DNA from: JBFXAF01 sp050184585
GTDB lineage: Bacteria; Pseudomonadota; Alphaproteobacteria; Rhizobiales; Rhizobiaceae
Reading direction: 5' to 3'
DNA: 64,000 nt
NCBI GenBank assembly: GCA_050184585.1
Contig: JBFXAF010000013.1
Location: forward strand, 1 to 64,000
Position 1 is the stretch's first letter. Each line of letters starts with the position of its first letter. Of the stretch, positions 52,370 through 60,075 are shown piece after piece. Both the position numbers and the translations under genes were made by a program. The notes under the pieces are model-generated. The model saw only the letters and a program-made list of their open reading frames with translations. It made no database searches and had not been told where the DNA came from.

Positions 52370-53356
52370 GTGACGGTGCTCGTGACCGGCGGAGCCGGCT
52401 ACATCGGTAGCCACATGGTCTGGAGGCTGCTGGACGAAGGCGAAGACGTCGTCGTGCTCGACCGGCTGTCGACCGGCTTCGACTGGGCCGTGCCGCGCGA
52501 AGCCGAACTGGTGGTGGGAGACATCGCCGACCAGCCCCTGGTGGAGGCCACCCTGAAGCGGCGCGGCGTCGACGCGATCATCCATTTCGCCGGCTCGATC
52601 GTGGTGCCCGAAAGCGTCGCCGACCCGCTCGGCTACTATCTCAACAACACGGTGAAGTCCCGCGCGCTGGTCGAGAGCGCGGTGCGCGTCGGGGTGCCGC
52701 ATTTCATCTTCTCCTCCACCGCCGCCGTCTATGGCACGCCGGCGCGTATCCCCGTCGACGAGGGACAGCCGACGAACCCGGAATCGCCCTACGGCACGTC
52801 GAAGCTGATGACCGAGATCATGCTGCGCGACACGGCCGCCGCGCACGGTTTCAGCTATACGGCGCTGCGCTATTTCAACGTCGCGGGCGCCGATCCGGAG
52901 GGCCGCACGGGACAATCCACGGCGGGTGCAACCCATCTGATCAAGGTCGCGTCCGAGGCTGCCACGGGCAAACGCTCCCATATGGAGGTCTTCGGCGTCG
53001 ACTATCCGACGCCGGACGGCACCTGCGTGCGCGACTACATCCACGTCGCCGATCTGGCCGAAGCCCACTGGCTGGCGCTCAGGCGCATGCGTGCGGGCGG
53101 CGGCAGCCTCACCGCCAATTGCGGCTATGGCCGCGGCTATTCGGTGCTGGACGTGATCGCGGCGGTGAAGCGCGCGACGGGCAGCGACTTCGAGGTCAGG
53201 TTCACCGGCCGCCGCCCTGGTGATGTGGCGACCGTGGTCGCCGATGCCTCGCGCGCCCGGGCCGAACTCGCCTGGGTCCCGAAGCTCGACGACCTCGACC
53301 GCATCGTCGGCGACGCGGCGCGCTGGGAAGAGGCCTTGAAGCGCCGCAACACCTGA
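52370..53356 (+). CDS. galE: UDP-glucose 4-epimerase
   Basis: The 328-residue short-chain epimerase has VTGGAGYIGSHMV (NAD site), IIHFAGSIVVPESVADP, SSTAAVYG (catalytic Ser), SPYGTSKLMTE (YxxxK Tyr/Lys), LRYFNVAGAD and CVRDYIHVADLA. It interconverts UDP-glucose and UDP-galactose to supply galactose for exopolysaccharide or LPS. GTG 52370 is preceded by GGAGGAAA. It is separated from the catabolic island by the hairpin repeat and converges on the next gene. Confidence 0.93.
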   Translation: MTVLVTGGAGYIGSHMVWRLLDEGEDVVVLDRLSTGFDWAVPREAELVVGDIADQPLVEATLKRRGVDAIIHFAGSIVVPESVADPLGYYLNNTVKSRALVESAVRVGVPHFIFSSTAAVYGTPARIPVDEGQPTNPESPYGTSKLMTEIMLRDTAAAHGFSYTALRYFNVAGADPEGRTGQSTAGATHLIKVASEAATGKRSHMEVFGVDYPTPDGTCVRDYIHVADLAEAHWLALRRMRAGGGSLTANCGYGRGYSVLDVIAAVKRATGSDFEVRFTGRRPGDVATVVADASRARAELAWVPKLDDLDRIVGDAARWEEALKRRNT

Positions 53357-53376
53357 AACGGCGACCCCCGCCCGGT

Positions 53377-54021
53377 CTACCCGACGCGAAAATTGAGCCA
53401 GGGTGGCAGCCGCTCCCAAAGCAGCACATGCACGACGAACACGAGGTTCATGAGATGCAGGACCTGAAGCACGACGAACAGTCGCCATCCTCGACGGACG
53501 CGATCGGCCGAGCGGCGACGCCTGATGACGGGTTCGACGCGTCTGAACACCTGCCAGTATGAACCGACAAGCGCGACCAGGAACGCAGGCACTGTGAGGC
53601 TGAGCGTCTTCAGCAGCCTGTCGCCAAAGGTGGCGTCCGCATCGAAAGTCCTGATGTCGACCCAGGAATTGGCGCCGACGAAGTACTCCGGGATCAGCAA
53701 CAGGGCGCTGATCAGCATCAGCTTTGCGAAATACTTGACGAAATAGTCGGCGAATGAGGCGTAGCCGCCCGGGAGCGACCCTGCCGCCGCCGCGCCGAAG
53801 GCCGCGGCGAGGGCCGTGGCAAGGATGCTGAGCGCGAGGGCTGGCGGCAGGAACGCCACCGCGAAATGTTCCGCCTCGACACGGATGCGCATGCGGAAAT
53901 TGAGGAACACCATCAATGGCAGGCTGAGCACGACCACGAGTTGCGCCATGGTCGGCGCGCTCTTCCACCGCCGCCAGGGGAGGGCCGACGCGGTGGCGAC
54001 CGACTGGATTGCCTGCATCAT
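53377..54021 (-). CDS. Integral membrane protein, function unknown
   Basis: The 214-residue protein has about four hydrophobic segments: MAQLVVVLSLPLMVFLN, FLPPALALSILATALAAAFG, YFAKLMLISALLLIP with FVGANSWVDIRT after it, and LSLTVPAFLVALVGSYWQVF, then a basic stretch and a last helix LFVVLQVLHLMNLVFVVHVLLW. I do not recognise the family. The ATG at 54021 overlaps the stop of the secreted-protein gene (ATGA), so the two are made as a pair. Much of the longer open frame upstream is a shadow of that neighbour. Confidence 0.65.
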   Translation of the reverse strand: MMQAIQSVATASALPWRRWKSAPTMAQLVVVLSLPLMVFLNFRMRIRVEAEHFAVAFLPPALALSILATALAAAFGAAAAGSLPGGYASFADYFVKYFAKLMLISALLLIPEYFVGANSWVDIRTFDADATFGDRLLKTLSLTVPAFLVALVGSYWQVFRRVEPVIRRRRSADRVRRGWRLFVVLQVLHLMNLVFVVHVLLWERLPPWLNFRVG

Positions 54022-54788
54022 TGGGGAAGCTTGAAAAGGCGCGGCGCGCGCCTGACGTCTTCGTGCTGGAGGAAGGCCCTTACAGTGATCTGGTCGACAT
54101 AGCCGTCGACGGCCAGGGTGAACGGAATGCAGGCGACCCCTCCGGCTTCCTGGCGTATCTTCAGCGAGGTCTTCCAGAACTGCAGCTTCGAGTCGGTGGC
54201 GCCGTAGAGATAGGAATTCAGGGCTTCGAGCCTGTCGGGATAGTCGGGGACCTCGAGCCAGTCTTCGATGGCCTGTATCTTCCCGGTCGTGTCGTATTCG
54301 ACGATCTTCCGCTGGTAGACGTCGGTCTCGACCGCACCGAGATATGGAGGGACCGGAACGCCGACCGTGTCGATGGCCCCATTGCGAAACAGGTGGACAT
54401 GCGGATACGCGCCAGTCTCGAAGAATCGGGAGGCGACGATGCCGACGACCGCGTGGCGATGGCCATAGCCCCGGGTGTCCGAGACGAACATGAACTCGTA
54501 GGCGTCCATCTCGACCACCGGTTCGTCGCCCGAAGGCTTTGAGCTGACGACCGCCGTCGGCATGCCGGAGATCGAGGTGCTTCCCTGCCTCCAGCTTTCG
54601 CCGTCCTTTGCATAGATTTGCCCGACATTGAGGCAGGTCACGCCGGGCATGAGCCGCCCGCAGGAGGTGGCGACGTCCCGGTGGTTGATGGCGATCTGGC
54701 CGGTGACGGGGCACTGCGCGTGCGCCGTGAGCGCCCCCGCGAATTGCGCCGATAGAATGAGTAGTAAGAGACAAGCTGCCGGTTTCAT
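54018..54788 (-). CDS. Secreted protein, function unknown
   Basis: The 256-residue protein starts with a clear signal peptide (KPAACLLLLILSAQFAGALTAHAQ). ATG 54788 is preferred over 54821 because it puts the signal at the very N-terminus. The mature part contains CPVTGQIAINHRDVATSCG, HRHAVVGIVASRFFETGAYPHVH and several cysteines. I do not recognise a family. It is coupled to the downstream membrane protein gene, so the two may form a periplasmic/membrane unit. The intergenic region upstream to 54948 is 159 bp. Confidence 0.65.
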   Translation of the reverse strand: MKPAACLLLLILSAQFAGALTAHAQCPVTGQIAINHRDVATSCGRLMPGVTCLNVGQIYAKDGESWRQGSTSISGMPTAVVSSKPSGDEPVVEMDAYEFMFVSDTRGYGHRHAVVGIVASRFFETGAYPHVHLFRNGAIDTVGVPVPPYLGAVETDVYQRKIVEYDTTGKIQAIEDWLEVPDYPDRLEALNSYLYGATDSKLQFWKTSLKIRQEAGGVACIPFTLAVDGYVDQITVRAFLQHEDVRRAPRLFKLPQ

Positions 54789-54947
54789 TACGCGCCCGCA
54801 GTTCGGAACCGCAAAAGACACGCCGCTCCAAGCATAGAACCATACCTTCGGAGTTTAGGCAATTGGAGCCGCGCTCTGGCATTTGCGACCTTCGGCGTCT
54901 GCCGGGCGAGCGGTGGAACCGGACATGCGGTCCTGCATTGTATTCCG

Positions 54948-55184
54948 ATGACCACCGAACCGAAGACCACGCGATCGCGCGCCCCCGATCTCACGCCGGA
55001 CGGACGTGCCCGCCGCGCCCGCGGCAATGGCGAGCCGACGCGCCGCGGTGACGTCGATGAAGCGCACGATCCGCTGATCTCCGGCGACGGGGGCCAGAAG
55101 GGCTACGCCAACACCGACGAGGCCGCGCCGGACGGCGACGGCCTGGTGCGACGGAGCGACGAGGGCGATCGCCCGATCACCTGA
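54948..55184 (+). CDS. Small hydrophilic hypothetical protein, 78 aa
   Basis: The frame reads MTTEPKTTRSRAPDLTPDG and ends DEGDRPIT. It is rich in Asp, Glu, Arg and Gly, has no hydrophobic core and is probably disordered. A charged, low-complexity composition also fits a spurious frame in high-GC DNA, but the start with no preceding strong Shine-Dalgarno and the run to a stop before the convergent AraC gene are compatible with a real small stress-type protein. Confidence 0.45.
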   Translation: MTTEPKTTRSRAPDLTPDGRARRARGNGEPTRRGDVDEAHDPLISGDGGQKGYANTDEAAPDGDGLVRRSDEGDRPIT

Positions 55185-55226
55185 CTGGCATTATGGCGTG
55201 CGGCAACGCCGATCGGCGACGCTGGA

Positions 55227-56342
55227 CTATTGCTCGCCTTTCGAGACCTGGCCCCGCAGAAACAGCGAATCCTGGTCGAAGCCGTCGGCGCGCAGCCTCG
55301 CTTCGTGCCAGTCCAGATCCTGCTGTCGAAGCAGGACCCCGTACTGCCGTGGAGGCAGGCCGAAGCGTGCCCGGAACGCGCGGCTGAACTGGCTCGTGCC
55401 CCCGAAGCCGCAAAGCCTGACGATGTCCATCATCGACCGCTTGTCGCCGCCGTCGGCGAGCAGGAGCCGCAGGGCTTCGTCGAGTCGGCGTTTCAACAAC
55501 ACGGCGCGAATGCCGCCTTCCCCGGCAAGGAGCCGATAGAGCGACGCGCGGGAGACATGCGTGCGATCCGCTATCTCGTCGGGCCCGAGCGCGGCGTTGT
55601 CGAGATGCGCATCGATGTAGTCCAGCGCCGCCTTCCTTCTCGACTTGACATGGTTGGCTTCCTCGGCCAGTCGCGTCGCGCGTGCGAACGCGGTTGTCAG
55701 CGCCACGATACCCTCGATCGCCGCCTCCGCTTCGCTCACCGTCAGATTGTCGGCCTCCGCGAACAGGGTGCGTATCGCCGCGCCGATCAGCTGCGCAGCG
55801 CCGCTCCCACGCGTAAAGACAAGTCCATGCGGCTCCAGCGACAGGAGGGCCGCCGGCACGCTCTCGCGCGCAAGGATGACGATCAGGCTCGAATAGTCGG
55901 TCGTCACGCTGTGGAATGGCCGTGCGTAGTCGACGATTTGCACATCGCCCGCCTCGACGCGGCCGCGCCGTCCGGCCCATTCGTTGTCACACGACCCTTC
56001 CAGTTCCAGATAGATGAGCAGTTGGTCGGGACTCCTCGCGACCAGCGCCGGTCCCCGCGTCATGATGAAACGCGTGCCCTGAGACCGCATCAGGATCGCA
56101 CGCGGCGTTTGATAGGTACGGGTGGAGATGGTGAAGCGTGCTTCCTCGGACGGAGCCGGCAGCGACAGCGTGTAGATGTGCGCGAAGGACTCGCAGAATT
56201 CCCGCCAGAACCGGGGACCGATTTCACTGTTCGGATTGCTGTCGAGACCCTGCAGCCGGGGAGACAGGTCCACATGCGCCTGATCCGCGGTGGATGCCGA
56301 AGGCATGCGACTTCGCCAATCGATGGGAGCGTCCCGCTTCAT
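55227..56342 (-). CDS. AraC-family transcriptional regulator
   Basis: The protein has about 371 residues from ATG 56342 (GTG 56357 and ATG 56306 are also in frame). The N-terminal half is an AraC-binding-like cupin region with WREFCESFAHIYTLSLPAPSEEARF and SPDQLLIYLELEG. The C-terminal AraC DNA-binding domain has NAALGPDEIADRTHVSRASLYRLLAGEGG and MMDIVRLCGFGGTSQFSRAFRARFGLPPRQYG. It diverges from the LuxR gene across about 360 bp that contains the tandem dyads at 56487-56578. Its regulon is not predictable. Confidence 0.88.
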   Translation of the reverse strand: MKRDAPIDWRSRMPSASTADQAHVDLSPRLQGLDSNPNSEIGPRFWREFCESFAHIYTLSLPAPSEEARFTISTRTYQTPRAILMRSQGTRFIMTRGPALVARSPDQLLIYLELEGSCDNEWAGRRGRVEAGDVQIVDYARPFHSVTTDYSSLIVILARESVPAALLSLEPHGLVFTRGSGAAQLIGAAIRTLFAEADNLTVSEAEAAIEGIVALTTAFARATRLAEEANHVKSRRKAALDYIDAHLDNAALGPDEIADRTHVSRASLYRLLAGEGGIRAVLLKRRLDEALRLLLADGGDKRSMMDIVRLCGFGGTSQFSRAFRARFGLPPRQYGVLLRQQDLDWHEARLRADGFDQDSLFLRGQVSKGEQ

Positions 56343-56701
56343 GCAGCTACTTTGCACTCTGCCGCCGCATTATTGAAGGTCCTTGACGCGAATCGACCCG
56401 TCCGGAGCGAGGGCCGGGCTGGCTGGCCGACGAGAGACGGGATTGGGGTCGCCAGTGTGGACGAAGTTGACGGCCGGGATCAGCTCGTTGACGCGGCGTC
56501 TCACGCCGTAGCGCGTCCCTCGAGAGAGCCATCCAGCAAAAATGATGCTGGAAACCAATGCGTTGACACGACGTCTCAATCATTGCCGCAGCGGTGGTTC
56601 GCGCTTGAAATGAATGACGGGATGACCGCTACCTTGTGTTGTAGAGCGGGCATCGAGCGACGGTATTGCGACAGGGCCGCTCCCCTTGAGGGAAGCATGA
56701 C
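56343..56701. other. Gene-free intergenic region with tandem dyads
   Basis: About 359 bp separates the divergent AraC and LuxR genes. I see no coding frame that looks real. It holds the two 17-bp repeats described at 56487-56578 and must contain both promoters. Confidence 0.6.
56487..56578. promoter_or_regulatory. Pair of 17-bp direct repeats with internal dyads (candidate operators)
   Basis: GTTGACGCGGCGTCTCA (56487-56503) recurs as GTTGACACGACGTCTCA (56562-56578), 15 of 17 bases identical and 75 bp apart start to start. The first contains the perfect dyad GACGC-G-GCGTC; the second keeps GAC...GTC. They lie between an AraC and a LuxR regulator gene. A weaker related string GTTGACGGCCGGGATCA starts at 56466. 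TTGAC could also serve as a -35 box. Confidence 0.45.
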
Positions 56702-57874
56702 GTGATCGGGTTGGATGGAGTATCGGCGGCGGCTTTGTCCGACGCGATCGGCGCGATCTATGATTGCGCGCTCGATCCGAATCACTGGCCCGACGCTTGT
56801 CGAAAGATAGCCGATCTGTGTGAAAGCACGGCCGGCGGCATCTGCGTTCACGATCTCCCACACACGCGGAACGATCAGCTTTTCGTGTTCGGATACACGA
56901 CCAGATTCCTGGAGACTTTGGGCGTGCACTACGCACACAGCCCGATGGCGGCGGCAGACGTGGTCGCCAACATCGGCGATGTCAAAGTGCTCTCCATTGA
57001 GAGCGAGGGACTGACCGAAAGCCGCTTCTTTCAGGACGTGCTCGAGCCGTTCGGACTTAGGGACATCATCTGGTTTCCCGCGTTGCGGACGGATGGCAGG
57101 ATGGCGTCGATGCACGCCTCGCGGCTCGATCGGGCGCCTCTCTACACCCGGCGCGAGATGAACCTCTTTGCCCTTGTCGCTCCCCACGTATGCCGCGCGC
57201 TCGCCATTTCCGACGTGCTCGACATCAAGGCGCTCCGGTCGGATATCCTCGAGAAGACTTTGGATGGCCTTGCCGCCAGCGTTTTCCTTACGGCGCATGA
57301 TGGCCGTGTCGTCTACATGAACTCCACGGCGGAGCGCCACGTCAGATCGGGCACTTCCATCCGGATCGTGAACGATCGCATCTCCCCGACGGACCCCGGC
57401 GCCCGCGCGGCCCTGACAAGGGCCATCGAGAAGGCGTCACGCAGCGATGGCAACTCGGATTCAGGCGACTACTCGCTGGCGATTCCCGAGCTCGGCGGCG
57501 CCGGCTTTGTTGCGACATTGCTCCCGGTCGATCACGGCAGCCGTCGGAAAGTCGTCGCGCCCTATTCGGCATCGGTGGCGGTGTTCGTGAAGGATCCCGC
57601 GGAGCAGTCCTTGATGCCCGGCGAGGCCTTTGCCCGGCTTTACGGAATGACGGGTGGAGAGTTGCGGGTGCTGATTGCGCTCGCCCAGGGATTGGGCGCA
57701 AAGGAAGCGGCCGACAAGCTCGGCATCAGCGAGCCGACGGTTCGCACCCACCTTCAGCGCACGTTCTCCAAGACCGGCACGACCCGGCAAGTCGATCTGC
57801 TGCGCCTGTTGCAGAATGCGACCGCGCCGATCCAGCACAACGCGCCACGGCCCTCCCGCTCCTTGACGGCATAG
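56702..57874 (+). CDS. LuxR-type transcriptional regulator with PAS-like N-terminus
   Basis: The 390-residue protein ends with a LuxR/GerE helix-turn-helix: MTGGELRVLIALAQGLGAKEAADKLGISEPTVRTHLQRTFSKTG, followed by RQVDLLRLL. The N-terminal 300 residues contain a segment typical of rhizobial PAS/LuxR fusions, ALSDAIGAIYDCALDPNHWPDAC, and a sensing region around FLTAHDGRVVYMN. No receiver or autoinducer-binding motif is seen. GTG 56702 is behind GAGGGAAGC. It is followed by the MFS gene after about 200 bp and may regulate it. Confidence 0.86.
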   Translation: MIGLDGVSAAALSDAIGAIYDCALDPNHWPDACRKIADLCESTAGGICVHDLPHTRNDQLFVFGYTTRFLETLGVHYAHSPMAAADVVANIGDVKVLSIESEGLTESRFFQDVLEPFGLRDIIWFPALRTDGRMASMHASRLDRAPLYTRREMNLFALVAPHVCRALAISDVLDIKALRSDILEKTLDGLAASVFLTAHDGRVVYMNSTAERHVRSGTSIRIVNDRISPTDPGARAALTRAIEKASRSDGNSDSGDYSLAIPELGGAGFVATLLPVDHGSRRKVVAPYSASVAVFVKDPAEQSLMPGEAFARLYGMTGGELRVLIALAQGLGAKEAADKLGISEPTVRTHLQRTFSKTGTTRQVDLLRLLQNATAPIQHNAPRPSRSLTA

Positions 57875-58080
57875 GGCTGGTCCGCGACTGCCGCAGCCTG
57901 GCGGCAGGTTCTGCGCCGTCACGCGTCCCTGTCGCCTGCTTGCGCCGGATCCCGTCGAGCGGACCAAACCCCGCGGACAGGGCGCGGGCCGCCCGAATTG
58001 TGCCAGGCCATCATTTGTTCAGATGACGCCGATGCCGTGGTCGATCGCCTAGCCTCACGCCCTGACGATTGGCGGGCGCG

Positions 58081-59313
58081 ATGGGACTTGCGACGAACGC
58101 TTCTGAAGCCACGCTTGCCGACGCCCCGAAGGCGGAGCGTCCGGACGTTCTTGTCGCGCCTCTGATCCTCACCGGAGTCTTCGCCGCCGCGCAGGTCGGC
58201 AAGGCGATCATCTGCCTGCCGGACATTCGAGCCGAGATGCATCTCGGCCTCGATCTCGCGGGGCTGATCGTCGCGGTGTTCGCAACACTCGGGGCGCTGG
58301 GAGGGGTCGGCGCGGGCGCAATCGTCGCGCGCATCGGCATGCACAGATCGCTCGTCGGCGGCTTGTCGGCGATCGCCGCCGGAAACCTGCTTGGCTCATA
58401 TGCTCCCGACGCCACGACGCTGCTCCTGGCGCGCGTCGTGGAAGGCATCGGGTTCTTCAGTGTGGTGTTGTCCGTGCCGAGCCTTCTGGCCGGCCGCCTG
58501 AACGGATCCAGCCGCAACTTCGTGATGGCGCTATGGAGCGCCTACATGCCGACCGGCATCATGTTGATGCTGTTCGTCGCTCCAGCCTTGCCTGCGATCG
58601 GATGGCGGAACCTGTGGCTTGCCGACAGCGTCTTGGCCGTCGCGATCATGGCGTTCTGGTGGGTGCGCCTTCGATTGGATCCGCCGACCGCGACCGTGGG
58701 GTTCAAGAGGCGTCCTGTCATCTCGATCAGGCGTGTGGTTGACGTGCTCGGTGAGAAGCGTTGTCTCGCCGCGGCGTTCGCCTTCTTCGCCTATTCTTGC
58801 CAGATCTTCTCGATGTCGTTTGCGCTGCCGCAGTATCTGACGTCGGCACATGCGATCTCGGTCGCGAACGCCGGATTGCTCAGTGGGCTCATCCTGGCCG
58901 TTTCCGCGGCGGGACACATCTCATCCGGTTATCTGCTGCGAGCCGGACTGACGATCTGGTGGTGTGTCGCGATCGCCTTGCTCACCTTTTCCGTCCTCAG
59001 CCTTTGCATCTACAGCATGGCTCCTTCCGCGTCGGCCGCCGTCATCCTCGCTGCGGTTTCGCTCGGCGTCGGCGGCCTCGCTCCGGGCGCGCTGTATGCG
59101 AGCGCGCCGCACATATCGCCTGCCGCCGACGACATCCCGATGACCATCGGCCTGCTTCAGCAGGCGAGCAATCTCGGGCAATTCGCTGGGCCGATGATGG
59201 TCGGAGCGCTCGCGGCGCATTTCGGTTGGTCGTCCGCTTCGTTTGCAGTGGTACCGATAGCCATCGCCGGTTCCGTGGCATGCCTTCTGCTGCGCGGCGC
59301 GGAAAGCAAGTAG
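58081..59313 (+). CDS. MFS transporter
   Basis: The 410-residue protein has about 12 hydrophobic segments in two halves. MHLGLDLAGLIVAVFATLGALGGVGAGAIVARIGMHRSL fits TM2-loop-TM3 with the MFS G-x-x-x-D/R-R-x-G-type loop, and LLLARVVEGIGFFSVVLSVPSL is the TM4-TM5 region. The start is ATG 58081 (TTG 58069 also in frame). It most resembles CynX/NimT-like or drug:H+ antiporter MFS proteins, by eye only. Substrate and direction are unknown. It follows the LuxR gene on the same strand. Confidence 0.87.
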   Translation: MGLATNASEATLADAPKAERPDVLVAPLILTGVFAAAQVGKAIICLPDIRAEMHLGLDLAGLIVAVFATLGALGGVGAGAIVARIGMHRSLVGGLSAIAAGNLLGSYAPDATTLLLARVVEGIGFFSVVLSVPSLLAGRLNGSSRNFVMALWSAYMPTGIMLMLFVAPALPAIGWRNLWLADSVLAVAIMAFWWVRLRLDPPTATVGFKRRPVISIRRVVDVLGEKRCLAAAFAFFAYSCQIFSMSFALPQYLTSAHAISVANAGLLSGLILAVSAAGHISSGYLLRAGLTIWWCVAIALLTFSVLSLCIYSMAPSASAAVILAAVSLGVGGLAPGALYASAPHISPAADDIPMTIGLLQQASNLGQFAGPMMVGALAAHFGWSSASFAVVPIAIAGSVACLLLRGAESK

Positions 59314-59485
59314 CCGCGCGCCGGCCTAGTCTGACGCCCCGCTACCTCATGCGGTCAACGGACAGCGAAGCAACAGGTCGTGGCTCGAACGTCAATGTCG
59401 GCCCTCCGACAGCGTTGACCGGGGGCGGGGGCAGTCGCGCCGCCTGCGCGAAACGGCGAACAGCCGAGGGCCGCAAACGCAAAAA

Positions 59486-59510
59486 ACCCGCCGGGAACGC
59501 CCGACGGGTT
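59486..59510 (-). terminator. Rho-independent terminator, probably of a former tRNA gene
   Basis: AACCCGCCGGG (59485-59495 region) pairs with CCCGACGGGTT (59500-59510) around AACG. On the minus strand it is followed directly by six T residues (59481-59486), a classic intrinsic terminator. On the plus strand only TTTGATTT follows, so it also could stop the MFS transcript weakly. It lies immediately 3' of the tRNA fragment on the minus strand. Confidence 0.7.
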
Positions 59511-59515
59511 TGATT

Positions 59516-59537
59516 TGGTTGCGGGGGCAGGATTTGA
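59516..59537 (-). pseudogene. tRNA 3'-end remnant (T-loop and acceptor strand with CCA)
   Basis: On the minus strand CAAATCCTGCCCCCGCAACC plus a final A reads as a T-loop (TTCAAATC type), T-stem 3' strand, acceptor 3' strand and encoded CCA, as in many alphaproteobacterial Met- or Pro-type tRNAs. The preceding sequence does not supply the matching T-stem 5' strand or the anticodon arm, so no complete tRNA exists. The native-looking terminator follows. Such 3' remnants are typical traces of attachment sites. Confidence 0.55.
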
Positions 59538-59555
59538 TCACAACTTGCGCCCCGA

Positions 59556-59669
59556 GCAAGTAAAGATGGTTGCGGGAGGGCGCGTCCATCATAACTTGCC
59601 GCCGGACGGCCGGCCCATGGGACCGGCCGACGTTGGCGAAGTTGCCAAGCAAGTAAAGGTGGTTGCGGG
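59556..59669. repeat. Two near-identical 21-bp direct repeats
   Basis: GCAAGTAAAGATGGTTGCGG plus G (59556-59576) and GCAAGTAAAGGTGGTTGCGG plus G (59649-59669) differ at one base, 93 bp apart. Both include TGGTTGCGGG, which also begins the tRNA remnant at 59516. Shorter AACTTGC/CACTTGC strings follow each copy, so the region looks like three degenerate units derived from, or targeted to, the tRNA end. Confidence 0.6.
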
Positions 59670-60075
59670 GACAGGCACCTATCTTCACTTGCTATTTCGA
59701 TCAGCGGCGTAACCTGATCTGCGGATGCGAATGATGTCATCGACCGGCTCATACCTTTAAGCCGGTCGTGTCATTGGCCTGCCCATATGCTGAACCGCAA
59801 CGAGATAGCACCAAGCATCGGGACGGAAGCCGTAAACCTGCGCCTAACCGCCGCTCGACAACGATTGCCCGTTTCGGCGCGCCCCGTCGGGGTCCGACGG
59901 TAGTCACGGCGTCTCGGAAATCGGGCAGACCGTCCTAAAACACGGCGGCTTGGGACTTCGTAACCGCTGATCGTTGATTGATACGGATTACGTGCACATT
60001 TCCATTCAACGGCGTTTTGGGCGGCGTGTAGCCTCGACATAGTGCTTTCAGGCGGTTTCGGTGTGCTCAGAAGGC

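Noticed and set aside
55177..55980. 267-codon minus-strand frame at the AraC gene end
   Set aside because: It is a different frame across the AraC coding region without motifs. The AraC frame has the double HTH.
59392..59688. Minus-strand 98-codon frame with repeated C-P-R-N-H-L-Y-L-L-G peptides
   Set aside because: The peptide repeats only reflect the underlying DNA repeats and tRNA-like end. There is no ribosome-binding site and no protein-like remainder.
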